A DNA stretch of 64,000 nt from Glycomyces xiaoerkulensis (GCF_002798405.1 NZ_PGGV01000014.1:1-64000), one strand, 5' to 3'; shown: positions 35,440 through 44,976, counted from the stretch's first letter. Notes: generated from the sequence alone by a model not told the origin. Numbers and translations: made by a program.

Positions 35440-36258
35440 TCAGGCGATGCGGTCGGCGCGGGCGTAGAGGTTCACCGTGTCGCCTCGCAGGAACCCGGCG
35501 AGGGTCAGGCCGGATTCGGCCGCCAGGTCCGCGGCCAGAGAGGACGGTGCGGAGACGGCGGCCAGAGCCGGGATGCCGGCCATGACCGCCTTCTGGACCA
35601 GTTCGAACGAGGCCCGGCCGGAGACCATGAGGATCGTTTCGCGCAGCGGGAGGCGGTCGTCGCGTACGGCCGAGCCGATGAGCTTGTCGACCGCGTTGTG
35701 GCGGCCCACGTCCTCGCGGGCGGCGATCAGCCGACCGTCCGAGGTGAACAGTCCGGCGGCGTGGAGGCCGCCGGTGCGGTCGAAGACGCGTTGGGCGGCG
35801 CGGAGCCCGTCCGGGAGGGAGGTGAGGGTCTCGGGCGCGACCCGGAGGGGGTCGTCGGCGATGCTCCAGCGGGCCTTGGTGCGGACGTCGTCGAGGGATT
35901 CCTTGCCGCAGATGCCGCAGGCGGCGGTGGCGGCGAAGAGGCGTTTGGCGGTCGAGGGGGTCGCGATGCCGGGGGCGAGCCGCAGGTCGAGGAGGTTGTA
36001 GGTGTTGGCGCCGGTCTCGTCGGTCCCGGCGCAGAACCGCATCGTGGTGATGTGGGCCGATTCGGCGACCGCGCCCTCGGAGACGAGGAAGCCCGCGGCG
36101 AGGTCGAAGTCGTCGCCGGGGGTGCGCATGGTGACCAGCAGTGATTCGCCGCCGACGCGGATCTCCAGGGGCTCTTCGACCACGAGGGTGTCGGCGCGGG
36201 TGGTGCGCTCGCGGCCGTCGAGGCGCACCACTTTGCGGCGGTCGGTGACCCGTCCCAT
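35440..36258 (-). CDS. fdhD: Sulfur carrier/sulfurtransferase for formate dehydrogenase
   Basis: A 272-residue FdhD protein, which passes sulfur from a cysteine desulfurase to the molybdenum cofactor to activate formate dehydrogenase. The essential Cys pair is present (ACGICGKESL), as are the typical RFDRTGGLHAAGLF-like and AREDVGRHNAVDKL stretches and the tail FLRGDTVNLYA. Its ATG overlaps the stop of the FdhF-like gene by one base (TGATG), so the enzyme and its maturation factor are coupled. Confidence 0.95.
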   Translation of the reverse strand: MGRVTDRRKVVRLDGRERTTRADTLVVEEPLEIRVGGESLLVTMRTPGDDFDLAAGFLVSEGAVAESAHITTMRFCAGTDETGANTYNLLDLRLAPGIATPSTAKRLFAATAACGICGKESLDDVRTKARWSIADDPLRVAPETLTSLPDGLRAAQRVFDRTGGLHAAGLFTSDGRLIAAREDVGRHNAVDKLIGSAVRDDRLPLRETILMVSGRASFELVQKAVMAGIPALAAVSAPSSLAADLAAESGLTLAGFLRGDTVNLYARADRIA

Positions 36259-38546
36259 CAGCGGCCTCCGCTGTCGGGTTCGAAGCGGACGACGATCGAC
36301 TTGGAGGTGGGGGTGTTGCTGGCGTCGGCCACCGAGTCGAGCGGGACCAGCACGTTCGTCTCCGGGTAGTAGGCGGCGGCGCAACCGCGGGCGGTGGGGT
36401 AGTGCACGATCCTGAAGTGCGGGGCGCGCCGCTCCTGCCCGTCCCATTCGCCGACCAGATCGCGGTAGGAGCCGTCGGGCAGGTCGAGTTCGGCGGCGTC
36501 GTCGGGGTGGACCATGACCACGCGGCGGCCGCCCCGGATGCCCCGGTAGCGGTCGTCGAGGCCGTAGACGGTGGTGTTGAACTGGTCGTGGCTGCGCAGG
36601 GTCTGCAGCAGCAGGCGGCCGGATCCGACTTCGGTGGGTGCGGCCTCGTTGACGGTGAAGTTGGCCTTGCCGGTGGCGGTGGGGAAGGCGCGCTCGTCGC
36701 GCGGGGCGTGCGGCAGGGCGAAGCCGCCGGGCCGGCGGGCGCGGGCGTTGTAGTCCTCGAATCCGGGCACGACCCGTTCGATGCGGTCGCGGATGCGGTC
36801 GTTGTCGGACGCGAGCTCCTCCCACGGCAGGTGTTCGTCCGGGCCGAACAGGCGGCGCGCCAGGCCGGAGACGATGGCGACTTCGGAGCGCATGTGCTCG
36901 CTCAGGGGCCGGACCCGGCCGCGGGTGGCGTGGACCAGGCCCATGGAGTCCTCGACGGTGGTGAACTGCTCGGTGCCGCCGCGGAAGTCGAGGTCGGTGC
37001 GGCCCAGGGCCGGGAGGATCAGGGCGCTCGCGCCGGTGACGACGTGCGAGCGGTTCGGTTTGGTGGAGATCTGGACGGTGAGGCGGCAGTTGCGCACGGC
37101 CCGTTCGGTCGCGGCGGTGTCGGGGGTGGCGGAGACGAAGTTGCCGCCCATGCCGATGAAGACCTCGACCTTGCCGTCGCGCATGGCCCGGATGGTGTCC
37201 ACGGTGTCCAGTCCGGGTTCGCGGGGCGGTTCGAAGCCGAATTCGGCGCCGAGGGCGTCGAGGAAGCGCTCGGGCATCCGCTCGGAGATGCCCATGGTGC
37301 GGTCGCCTTGGACGTTGGAGTGCCCGCGCACCGGGCACACCCCGGCGCCGGGCCGGCCGATGTTGCCGCGCAGCAGCAGGAAGTCGACGATCTCGCGGAT
37401 GGTCGGTACGGCGTGCTTGTGCTGGGTGAGGCCCATCGCCCAGCAGACGACGATCCTGCCGGAGCCGAGCACCAGTTCGTGGAGGCGCTCGATCTCGGCC
37501 TCGGTCAGGCCGGTGCGATCGGCGGCCTCGGCCAGGGCCGCCGCGTCGTCGCCGGCGGTGCGGTGGGCGGCGAAGGCGTCGAAGCCGTGGGTGTGGCGGT
37601 CGATGAAGTCGCGGTCGATCGCGTCGTCCCGCAGCAGCATCCGGTTGATCGCGCCGAACAGCGCGAGGTCGCCGCCGACCTTGATCTGGAGGAACAGGTC
37701 GGTCAGCTCAGTGCCGCGGCCGACCAGGCCGCGCGCGGTCTGGGGGTTCTTGAACCGCCGCATGCCGGCCTCGGGCATGGGGTTGACCGTGGCGATCCTC
37801 GCCCCGGCGCGCTTGGCTTTCTCGAGGGCGGTCAGCATGCGCGGGTGGTTGGTGCCGGGGTTCTGGCCGGCGACGATGATGAGGTCGGCCTCCCACAGGT
37901 CTTCGAGCCGGACGCTGCCCTTGCCGATCCCGATGGTCTCGCCGAGGGCCACGCCGGAGGACTCGTGGCACATGTTGGAGCAGTCGGGCAGGTTGTTGGT
38001 GCCGAACCTGCGCGCCAGGAGCTGGTAGAGGAACGCCGCTTCGTTGCCGGTGCGGCCGGAGGTGTAGAAGGCCGCCCGGTCGGGGTGGTCGAGGGCGCCC
38101 AGTTCGGAGGCGATCAGGCCGAACGCCTCGTCCCAGCCTATCGGCTCGTAGTGGTCGGCGCCTTCGGCCAGGTGCATCGGCCGGGTGATCCGGCCCTGCT
38201 GCCCGAGCCAGTAGCCGGACTTGCCGGCCAGGTCCTCGAGGCTGTGCTCGGCGAAGAACTCCGGGCCGGCGGTGCGCCGGGTGGCCTCCTCGGCGACCGC
38301 CTTCGCGCCGTTCTCGCAGAACTCGGCGGGGTGCCGGTGGTCGGGTTCGGGCCAGGCGCAGCCGGGGCAGTCGAACCCTCCGGTCTGGTTGACCGCGCGC
38401 AGCAGCGGCAGCCCGCGCCGGAGCCCGGCCTGGGCGCCGACGGTCCGCAGCGAGTTCGCTACGGCCGGCAGCCCCGCCGCGCGGCGCCCCGGCCGCGAGA
38501 CCTGCGGGGAGTCCTGGTCGGGGTCGTCCTGCGGAGCTTTCGTCAT
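36258..38546 (-). CDS. FdhF/YdeP-family molybdopterin oxidoreductase
   Basis: A 762-residue cytoplasmic molybdoenzyme. Near the N-terminus CPGCAW and FCENG give Cys ligands for an iron-sulfur cluster. CSNMCHESSG aligns with the selenocysteine site of E. coli FdhH, with Cys in place of Sec. Cofactor-binding phrases include AGQNPGTNHPRML and CPVRGHSNVQGDRTMG, and the C-terminal domain has TGKANFTVNEA and RSHDQFNTTVYG. It probably oxidises formate or a related substrate. YdeP-type members are linked to acid resistance in enterics (family knowledge). It overlaps both neighbours. Confidence 0.92.
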   Translation of the reverse strand: MTKAPQDDPDQDSPQVSRPGRRAAGLPAVANSLRTVGAQAGLRRGLPLLRAVNQTGGFDCPGCAWPEPDHRHPAEFCENGAKAVAEEATRRTAGPEFFAEHSLEDLAGKSGYWLGQQGRITRPMHLAEGADHYEPIGWDEAFGLIASELGALDHPDRAAFYTSGRTGNEAAFLYQLLARRFGTNNLPDCSNMCHESSGVALGETIGIGKGSVRLEDLWEADLIIVAGQNPGTNHPRMLTALEKAKRAGARIATVNPMPEAGMRRFKNPQTARGLVGRGTELTDLFLQIKVGGDLALFGAINRMLLRDDAIDRDFIDRHTHGFDAFAAHRTAGDDAAALAEAADRTGLTEAEIERLHELVLGSGRIVVCWAMGLTQHKHAVPTIREIVDFLLLRGNIGRPGAGVCPVRGHSNVQGDRTMGISERMPERFLDALGAEFGFEPPREPGLDTVDTIRAMRDGKVEVFIGMGGNFVSATPDTAATERAVRNCRLTVQISTKPNRSHVVTGASALILPALGRTDLDFRGGTEQFTTVEDSMGLVHATRGRVRPLSEHMRSEVAIVSGLARRLFGPDEHLPWEELASDNDRIRDRIERVVPGFEDYNARARRPGGFALPHAPRDERAFPTATGKANFTVNEAAPTEVGSGRLLLQTLRSHDQFNTTVYGLDDRYRGIRGGRRVVMVHPDDAAELDLPDGSYRDLVGEWDGQERRAPHFRIVHYPTARGCAAAYYPETNVLVPLDSVADASNTPTSKSIVVRFEPDSGGR

Positions 38547-39706
38547 TCCCCCAGTTTAGGTGCGGTGCGGCCGCTGAACGCCTCGGCTTCGACGCCGAGG
38601 CCGCGCAGGGAGACGGCGCGGCTGACGTCGCTGGGCGAGACGATGCCGACCAGGCGGCCGTCGCTGAAGACCAGGGCGCGGCCGTCGGTGCAGCCGCCCA
38701 GGCGCGGCATCAGGTCGGCGAGCGGTTCGTCCGGTTCGGTCCGGGGGACCTCGTCGGGCGGGCAGGCGACGTCGCGGAGCCTGGTGTCGGCGCGGTGGTC
38801 GGCGTCGACGCCCTTCATGCGGTTGAGCGTGATGAGCCCTTCGAGGCGGCCGGACTCGTCGAGCAGCGGGAACGCCGAGTGGCGGTGGAGGAGGGCGGTC
38901 TGCTGGAGGAACTGTTCGACGTTGGTCTCGCCGGGGGCGGTGTCGGGGTCCTGGGTCATCACGTCCCGCACGCGCAGGCCCGACAGGGCCGAGCCGACCT
39001 GCGCCTGGCGCTCCTCGGCGCCGGCCATGACGACGATGAACAGGCCCAGCAGGACCCACCACAGGCCGCTGCCGTGACCGAACAGGAACGACAGGACGCC
39101 GACCGCCAGCAGGGCGAGCCCGAAGGCCCGTCCGGCGCGCGCCGACCAGACCGCGGCGCCGGTGCGGTCGCCGCGCCAGGCCCACAGGGCCGCCCGGAGG
39201 ACCCGGCCGCCGTCGAGCGGGGCGGCGGGGATGAGGTTGAACACCGCGAGGATGACGTTGATGCCGGCCAGGTAGGCCACCACCTGCAGCCACGGCGGGC
39301 CGACGCCGACCCATGCCATCAGGGAGGCGAGCAGGCCGAAGACGACCGCCGCGGCCATGCTGACGACCGGTCCGATGAAGGCGATGCGGAAGTCGGCGCC
39401 GGGGGTCGGCGATTCGCCGCGGAGCCGAGCGACCCCGCCCAGCAGCCAGAGGGTGATGTCGTCGACCTCGACGCCGTTGCGCCTGGCGACGATCGCGTGG
39501 GCGACCTCGTGCGCCAGCAGGGAGAACAGGAACAGGACGGAGGCGAGCACGCCGGCGGCGGCGTAAACGGCCCCGGGGCGGCCGGGGAAGGCGGTCGCCA
39601 TGCCGGCGGACACGACGGTGACCAGCAGCGCCACCACGCCCAGCACGCTCCAGTGCAGGCCCACGGCGACGCCGGCGACGTTGCCCAGTTTCAGTGTGGC
39701 CTTCAC
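38543..39706 (-). CDS. Site-2-protease family (M50) membrane protease with CBS pair
   Basis: A 387-residue membrane metalloprotease. The zinc motif HEVAH sits in the second membrane helix region and the second metal motif NLIPAAPLDGGR lies further on. About six hydrophobic segments are present. The cytosolic C-terminus carries two CBS motifs (LRVRDVMTQDPDTA, FPLLDESGRLEGLITLNRMK, VFSDGRLVGIVSPSDVSR), which usually bind adenosine nucleotides. It is first in a three-gene overlapping operon (ATGA into the FdhF-like gene), so protease and formate-dehydrogenase-like enzyme are co-expressed. Confidence 0.92.
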   Translation of the reverse strand: MKATLKLGNVAGVAVGLHWSVLGVVALLVTVVSAGMATAFPGRPGAVYAAAGVLASVLFLFSLLAHEVAHAIVARRNGVEVDDITLWLLGGVARLRGESPTPGADFRIAFIGPVVSMAAAVVFGLLASLMAWVGVGPPWLQVVAYLAGINVILAVFNLIPAAPLDGGRVLRAALWAWRGDRTGAAVWSARAGRAFGLALLAVGVLSFLFGHGSGLWWVLLGLFIVVMAGAEERQAQVGSALSGLRVRDVMTQDPDTAPGETNVEQFLQQTALLHRHSAFPLLDESGRLEGLITLNRMKGVDADHRADTRLRDVACPPDEVPRTEPDEPLADLMPRLGGCTDGRALVFSDGRLVGIVSPSDVSRAVSLRGLGVEAEAFSGRTAPKLGE

Positions 39707-39839
39707 TTTTTAAGCGTACCCGCACTATAAGGCCCTAATCCCGGACCAATCGGGGCGCATCGGCGGATCACTCCGGGTGGTCCGATCCCGGTACGCTACG
39801 GGAGGTCACGGCCGGATCGGAGCCCATAACGGAGGTGCG

Positions 39840-40520
39840 GTGGGGCGCCACACGAGATCGAGGGAGGCGACGGGGAGCCTGCACGGCGATTGGCTGCGGG
39901 TCCTCGGCGTGGTCTCGGTCGTCGCGGTGCTGATCGCGGTCTGGCAGTTGACCAGCCTCATGGGCGGCGAAGAGGGCGACGAGCCGTTCCCGACCGCCGA
40001 CGAGCAGTCGCTGCCCGACGAACGGCCCTCCGGCGGGCGGTCCCCGACCGAACCCGGGGCCGAGGCCGAATTCGGCTCGCCGAGCTCCTCGGATTCACCG
40101 TCGCGGTCGCCGTCGCCGTCCCCTTCGGAGGAGCCGAGCACCGAGACCGAACCGACCGACGACGGCGGCGCCGGCGGCGGCGAGGAGCCCCCGCCCGAGG
40201 AGGAGGAGACGACGGCCTCTTCGGGCGTGAGCTGCGCCGCCCACCTGTGGGAGGAGGAGCGGTGGGACGGCCACGTCGAGGTCGGGGTCGCGGTCCACAA
40301 CGACGGCGGCGAGGCGATCTCGGGCTGGGAGATCACCCTGGACCTCGAGGCCGACCTCTACCACTCCTGGGGCCTCGAGCACGAGGGCGGCGACCGGTAC
40401 TCCAGCGTGCACTGGAACTCCGAGCCGCCGCCCGACGAGTGGACCGGCGCCGGTTTCCAGGCCGAAGTCGACCGCGGCTTCGAAGTGCCCGAGACCGCGC
40501 CGTGCAAGGCGTTCGGTTGA
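39840..40520 (+). CDS. Membrane-anchored CBM2-like protein
   Basis: A 226-residue protein. It has a short basic cytosolic N-terminus, one membrane segment (VLGVVSVVAVLIAVWQLTSL), a long Ser/Pro/Glu/Thr stalk, and a C-terminal domain of about 95 residues bounded by Cys. That domain's pattern resembles a CBM2 cellulose-binding module (HVEVGVAVHNDGGEAISGWE, WTGAGFQAEVDRG). It would display a carbohydrate-binding domain at the cell surface without any enzyme attached. I choose the GTG at 39840 because GGAGG lies six bases upstream; a GTG at 39777 in the same frame has no ribosome site. Confidence 0.75.
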   Translation: MGRHTRSREATGSLHGDWLRVLGVVSVVAVLIAVWQLTSLMGGEEGDEPFPTADEQSLPDERPSGGRSPTEPGAEAEFGSPSSSDSPSRSPSPSPSEEPSTETEPTDDGGAGGGEEPPPEEEETTASSGVSCAAHLWEEERWDGHVEVGVAVHNDGGEAISGWEITLDLEADLYHSWGLEHEGGDRYSSVHWNSEPPPDEWTGAGFQAEVDRGFEVPETAPCKAFG

Positions 40521-40521
40521 G

Positions 40522-42426
40522 TCAGGTCCCCAGGCCGAACCCGAATTCGAACAGCGGGTCGTAACCGGGGTCGCCGACGTTGAGCGGTTCGTCGTCGACC
40601 TTCCGGGGCCAGCTCACCGGGAGCGTGCCGGTGTAGGGCTCCACCCCGAACAGCGGGTCGGCCACCCCGGCCCCCTCGCTGCCGGGCAGCCAGGCGGCCA
40701 CCAGGGCGTCGACCCGCTCAAGGTGGCCGTCCAGTTCGACCGGGCGGCCGGATACGACGATGACCACGCAATCCGCGGCGGCGCAGACGGAGTCGACCGC
40801 CGCGGCGTCGGCTTCGGACAGGGTCATGTCGTGGCTTCCGGCCCCGGCGTCGCCGACGCCTTCGGAGTAGGGGTCCTCGGCGACGACCACGACCCCGACG
40901 TCGGCGGCGCCGATCGGCTCGCTCGCGTCCTCGCTGAACCGGATCTCGGCGCCCGGCCCGGCGACCTCCCCGATCCCCTCGAGGATCGTGGTTCCCTCGT
41001 TCACGCCCTCGACGGTGCCCTGCCAGGCGCCGGACCAGCCGCCGAGCTGGCGGCCGAGCGCATCGGCTCCGGAGCCGGCGACGTAGACCGACTCCTCCCC
41101 GGACAGCGGCAGCAGGTCGTCCTCGTTGCGCAGCAGCACCTGCGAGGCGGCGGCCGCCTCGCGGGCGACCGCGCGGTGCTCCTCGGAGCCGACCAGGTCG
41201 GCACCCGAGGTGTCGGCGTAGGGCTCCTCGAACAGGCCGAGCGCGAACTTCTGGGTCAGGATGCGCCCGACCGCGTCGTCGACGCGGTCTTCGGAGACGT
41301 TGCCGGCCTCGACCTCTTCGAGCAGGGTGTCGATGAACTTCCGGTAGTCGAACGGGACCATGACCATGTCGATGCCGGCGTTGATCGAGGTGCGGACCGC
41401 CTCGTTGTAGTCGGGGCTGATCTGGTCGATCGCCTGCCAGTCGGACAGGACGATGCCGTCGAAGCCGAGTTCGCCCCGGAGGACGTCGGTGAGGAGGTAC
41501 TCGTCGGCGTGGGCCTTGACCGGCCCGTCGCCGAGGTCGTTGCTGGAGTAGGAGACCATCACCGAGCCGACTCCCGCCTCGATCGCGTCCTCGAAGGGCG
41601 CTATGTGGAGGCGGCGCAGTTCCTCCTCGCTCAGCTCGGTGACGCCCTGGTCCAGCAGGTAGTCCTCGGTGGTCGAGCTGCCGTAGGCGGTGCCGCCGTC
41701 GCCGGCGAAGTGCTTGGCGGTGGCCAGGACGCTGGTGGCGGCCGACAGGTCCTCGCCCTGGTAGCCGTTCACCACCGTCGCCATGCTGCCGACCAGGTCG
41801 GGGTCCTCGCCGAAGGATTCGAAGGTGCGGCCCCAGCGAGAGTCGCGGGCGACGCACAGGCACGGCGAGAAGGTCCAGTGGACCCCGGCCACGCGCGTCT
41901 CGATCGCGGTGATCGCGGCGGTGCGCTCGGCCAGTCCGGGGTCGCCGGCGGCGCCGAGGCCGATGTTGTGCGGGAAGACGGTGGCGCCCGGCAGGGAGGC
42001 GTTGCCGTGCACGGCGTCGAGCCCGTACATCAGCGGGATGCGCAGCCGCGAGTCGAGCGCCCGCTCCTGGAAGCCGTCGATCATCGCCGCCCAGTCTTCG
42101 GGCGTGTCGTGGAGGGCGTCGCTGCCGCCGTTGAGGAGCGAGCCGATACCGAGGTCCCGGATGTCGTCCTCGCTGCCGCCGACCGCGTCGACCACCGCCT
42201 GGGTCATCTGGCCGGCCTTCTCCTCGATCGTCATGCGGGCCAGCAGGTCGTCGACCCGTTCGGCGATCGGCAGCGAGGGGTCGAGGTAGGCGGCCCCGGG
42301 ATCGAACCGGTCGCCCGGACCGGGATCGTCCGGAACGACGACGAGCCAGACGGCCAGCGCCGCCGCCGCGGCGGCGGCGACCGCCCCGGTCCAGATCGCG
42401 GCGCGGCGGTTGAACGGTGAGGACAT
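40522..42426 (-). CDS. Secreted or membrane-anchored GH3 beta-glucosidase
   Basis: A 634-residue GH3 enzyme with an N-terminal hydrophobic segment (AAIWTGAVAAAAAAALAVWL) that acts as signal peptide or anchor. The barrel domain shows GLDAVHGNASLPGATVFPHN, DSRWGRTFESFGEDPDL, KHFAGDGGTAYGSS and the nucleophile Asp in IVLSDWQAIDQI. This is the pattern of exo-1,3/1,4-beta-glucosidases of the plant and bacterial ExoP type. No FnIII domain is present. ATG 42424-42426 has AGGAG upstream. It converges with the CBM2-like gene one base away and is divergent from the GH74 gene. Confidence 0.9.
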   Translation of the reverse strand: MSSPFNRRAAIWTGAVAAAAAAALAVWLVVVPDDPGPGDRFDPGAAYLDPSLPIAERVDDLLARMTIEEKAGQMTQAVVDAVGGSEDDIRDLGIGSLLNGGSDALHDTPEDWAAMIDGFQERALDSRLRIPLMYGLDAVHGNASLPGATVFPHNIGLGAAGDPGLAERTAAITAIETRVAGVHWTFSPCLCVARDSRWGRTFESFGEDPDLVGSMATVVNGYQGEDLSAATSVLATAKHFAGDGGTAYGSSTTEDYLLDQGVTELSEEELRRLHIAPFEDAIEAGVGSVMVSYSSNDLGDGPVKAHADEYLLTDVLRGELGFDGIVLSDWQAIDQISPDYNEAVRTSINAGIDMVMVPFDYRKFIDTLLEEVEAGNVSEDRVDDAVGRILTQKFALGLFEEPYADTSGADLVGSEEHRAVAREAAAASQVLLRNEDDLLPLSGEESVYVAGSGADALGRQLGGWSGAWQGTVEGVNEGTTILEGIGEVAGPGAEIRFSEDASEPIGAADVGVVVVAEDPYSEGVGDAGAGSHDMTLSEADAAAVDSVCAAADCVVIVVSGRPVELDGHLERVDALVAAWLPGSEGAGVADPLFGVEPYTGTLPVSWPRKVDDEPLNVGDPGYDPLFEFGFGLGT

Positions 42427-42510
42427 GTGGGGTCTCCTATCGGCTTTCGTATCCGGACAACCCCAACCTCGGTCCACCGTACCCAACCGGCCGGGCCGGA
42501 TTCGCACCTA

Positions 42511-42554
42511 TTGCGAGCAGGTGTCGCGACTGTTATGTTGGGTCATTAAACAAA
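42511..42554 (+). promoter_or_regulatory. Promoter of the GH74 gene with TTAAACAAA element
   Basis: TTGCGA (42511-42516) and TATGTT (42534-42539) are 17 bases apart. Just downstream is TTAAACAAA (42546-42554), whose complement TTTGTTTAA resembles a half-site of ROK-type sugar regulators. The same nine bases occur upstream of the GH30 gene at 54188-54196. Confidence 0.5.
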
Positions 42555-42584
42555 CTCCCTCGAACCCCTTCAAAGGAGAGCACC

Positions 42585-44963
42585 GTGCGACGACGCACTC
42601 TCGGCGCCTCTATCGGCGCCGCAGCGGTCGCGGCCGGCACCATGCCCGCGCCCGCCCTCGCCAAGGGCGGCAAGAAGAGCGAAGACGCCTACACCTGGAG
42701 CAACGTCACCGTCAACGGCGGCGGATTCGTGCCGGGGATCGTGTTCAACGAAACCGAGGCCGATCTCATCTACGCCCGCACCGACATCGGCGGGCTCTAC
42801 CGCTGGAGCGAGGACACCCGGACCTGGAAGCCGCTGCTGGACTGGATCGGCTGGGACTCCTGGGGCCACACCGGCGTCGTCTCGGTCGCCACCGACCCGG
42901 TCGAACCGGCCCGCGTCTACGCGGCCGTCGGCACCTACACCAACGACTGGGACCCGGGCAACGGGGCCGTCCTCCACTCCGACGACTACGGCCGGACCTG
43001 GGGCGTCGCCGACCTCCCGTTCAAACAGGGCGGCAACATGCCCGGCCGCGGCATGGGCGAACGCCTCGAAATCGACCCCACCGACAACGCCACCGTCTAC
43101 CTCGGCGCACCCTCCGGCCACGGGCTGTGGCGCTCGACCGACCACGGCCGCACCTGGGCCCGGGTCGAGCACTTCCCCAACCCCGGGAACTTCACGGTCG
43201 AACCCGGCGACGACTACCTCGGCGACAACCAGGGCATCACCTGGATCCGGATCGACCCGGTCGACGGAACGACCTATGTGGGCGTAGCCGACCCGGCCGA
43301 CCCGCTGTACGTCTCCGAGGACCGCGGCGCGACCTGGCGGAGCGTCCCCGGCGCCGCGGCGGCGCTCGGCGAAGCCGACGGCAACGCCACCATCCCGAAA
43401 CAGGCCGCGATCGACCACGAGCACGGCCACCTGTTCGTCGTCACCGGCTGGGACCCCGGCCCCTACAGCGGCGCACCGGACTCCGGCCGGGGCGGCCAGA
43501 TCTGGCGGCTGTCCACCCGGACCGGCGAGTGGACCGACGTCACCCCGCCCTACAACCCGGTCGGGGCCGTCCCCGGCTTCGGGGGCCTGACGCTCGACCG
43601 CCGGAACCCCGGCACTCTCATGGCGGCCACGCTCAACAACTGGTGGCCCGACGAGGTCCTCTTCCGCTCCGACGACTCCGGTGCCACCTGGCAGACGAGC
43701 TGGGACTACGTGTGGGACGAGAACTGGTCGTGGCCGCCGGAGCGCACCGACCGGTTCGAGATGGACCACTCCGGGAGCCCGTGGCTGACCTTCGGCGCCG
43801 AGGACGACGGTCCGGCGTACGCGGTCAAGCACGGGTGGATGATCGACGCGCTGGCGATCGACCCGCACGACTCCGACCGGCTCATGTGGGGCACCGGGGC
43901 CACCATCTGGGGGACCGAGGACTTGACCCGGTGGGACGAGCAGGGCGACCTGGTCGGCTGGGACGACGAGGCCGGCCGCCAGACCGCGCTGCCGATCGAG
44001 CGGTTCACCGTCGGGGTCCGGGTCGAGGGCCTCGAGGAGACCTCCGTTCAGGACATCGCCGCGCTCGGCGGCACGCTGGTGAGCGCGGTCGGCGACCTGG
44101 GCGGCTTCGTCCACCGGGATCTGGAGGTCGCGACCATGATGATCCGCGACCCGGACTGGAGCTCGGGCCGCAGCGTCGACTTCGCCGAGCTGAACCCGGA
44201 CGTCATCGTCGGCAGCGGCGACGTCGAGGGCGAGGTGGACGGCCACGTCGGCGTCTCGACCGACCGGGGCGCCACCTGGCGGACCACCGCCCGCCTCGAG
44301 GGCGTGCCCGGTGAGGGCCACGGCGGCGTCGTCGCGGTCAGCGCCGACGGCGCGGTCGTCCTCTGGTCCCCCGGCGACACCGACGTCGCCCCGGTCTACA
44401 GCACCGACCTGGGGCAGACGTGGGATCCGGTGGCCGGGCTCCCGGCCGGGGCCGTGATCCGGACCGACCGGGCCCGGCCGAACGTCGCGTACGCGTTCGC
44501 GGCGGGTGCGTTCTACCGGAGCACCGACGCGGGGGCGAGCTTCGCCGACACCGGCTCGACCGGCCTTCCCGCCTCCGGCGACGTCGACTTCCGCTGCGTC
44601 CCCGGCTACCGGCGGCACATCTGGCTCGTCGGCGGCGACGGCGCCGACTACGGTATGTGGCGCTCGAAGAACGGGGGGCGGAGCTGGAAGCGCATCCGCG
44701 AGTTCGAGGCGGCCGACGCGGTCGGCTTCGGCAAGAGCGCCAAGCCGGCGCACTACCCGGCGATCTACACCTCCGCCCGGGCCGGCGGCCGGCGCGGGAT
44801 CTACCGGTCGCTGGACGGGGGCAACCACTGGGTCCGCATCAACGACGACGACCACCAGTGGGGGTGGACCGGGGCCGCCGTCACCGGCGATCCGGCGGTC
44901 TTCGGGCGGGTCTACATCGCCACCAACGGGCGGGGCCTGATCTACGGCGACATCGAGCACTGA
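42585..44963 (+). CDS. Secreted GH74 xyloglucanase
   Basis: A 792-residue enzyme that cuts the glucan backbone of xyloglucan. The signal peptide starts RRRTLGASIGAAAVAAGTM and is possibly Tat. The rest forms two seven-bladed propellers with repeated BNR/Asp-box turns (SDDYGRTWG, STDHGRTWA, SEDRGATWR, SKNGGRSWK). GH74 landmarks include ARTDIGGLYRWSE near the start, with a catalytic-type Asp, and LYVSEDRGATW. The start is GTG at 42585 with AAAGGAG upstream. No carbohydrate-binding module is attached, unlike several neighbours. Confidence 0.92.
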   Translation: MRRRTLGASIGAAAVAAGTMPAPALAKGGKKSEDAYTWSNVTVNGGGFVPGIVFNETEADLIYARTDIGGLYRWSEDTRTWKPLLDWIGWDSWGHTGVVSVATDPVEPARVYAAVGTYTNDWDPGNGAVLHSDDYGRTWGVADLPFKQGGNMPGRGMGERLEIDPTDNATVYLGAPSGHGLWRSTDHGRTWARVEHFPNPGNFTVEPGDDYLGDNQGITWIRIDPVDGTTYVGVADPADPLYVSEDRGATWRSVPGAAAALGEADGNATIPKQAAIDHEHGHLFVVTGWDPGPYSGAPDSGRGGQIWRLSTRTGEWTDVTPPYNPVGAVPGFGGLTLDRRNPGTLMAATLNNWWPDEVLFRSDDSGATWQTSWDYVWDENWSWPPERTDRFEMDHSGSPWLTFGAEDDGPAYAVKHGWMIDALAIDPHDSDRLMWGTGATIWGTEDLTRWDEQGDLVGWDDEAGRQTALPIERFTVGVRVEGLEETSVQDIAALGGTLVSAVGDLGGFVHRDLEVATMMIRDPDWSSGRSVDFAELNPDVIVGSGDVEGEVDGHVGVSTDRGATWRTTARLEGVPGEGHGGVVAVSADGAVVLWSPGDTDVAPVYSTDLGQTWDPVAGLPAGAVIRTDRARPNVAYAFAAGAFYRSTDAGASFADTGSTGLPASGDVDFRCVPGYRRHIWLVGGDGADYGMWRSKNGGRSWKRIREFEAADAVGFGKSAKPAHYPAIYTSARAGGRRGIYRSLDGGNHWVRINDDDHQWGWTGAAVTGDPAVFGRVYIATNGRGLIYGDIEH

Positions 44964-44976
44964 ACCGGATCGAGAC

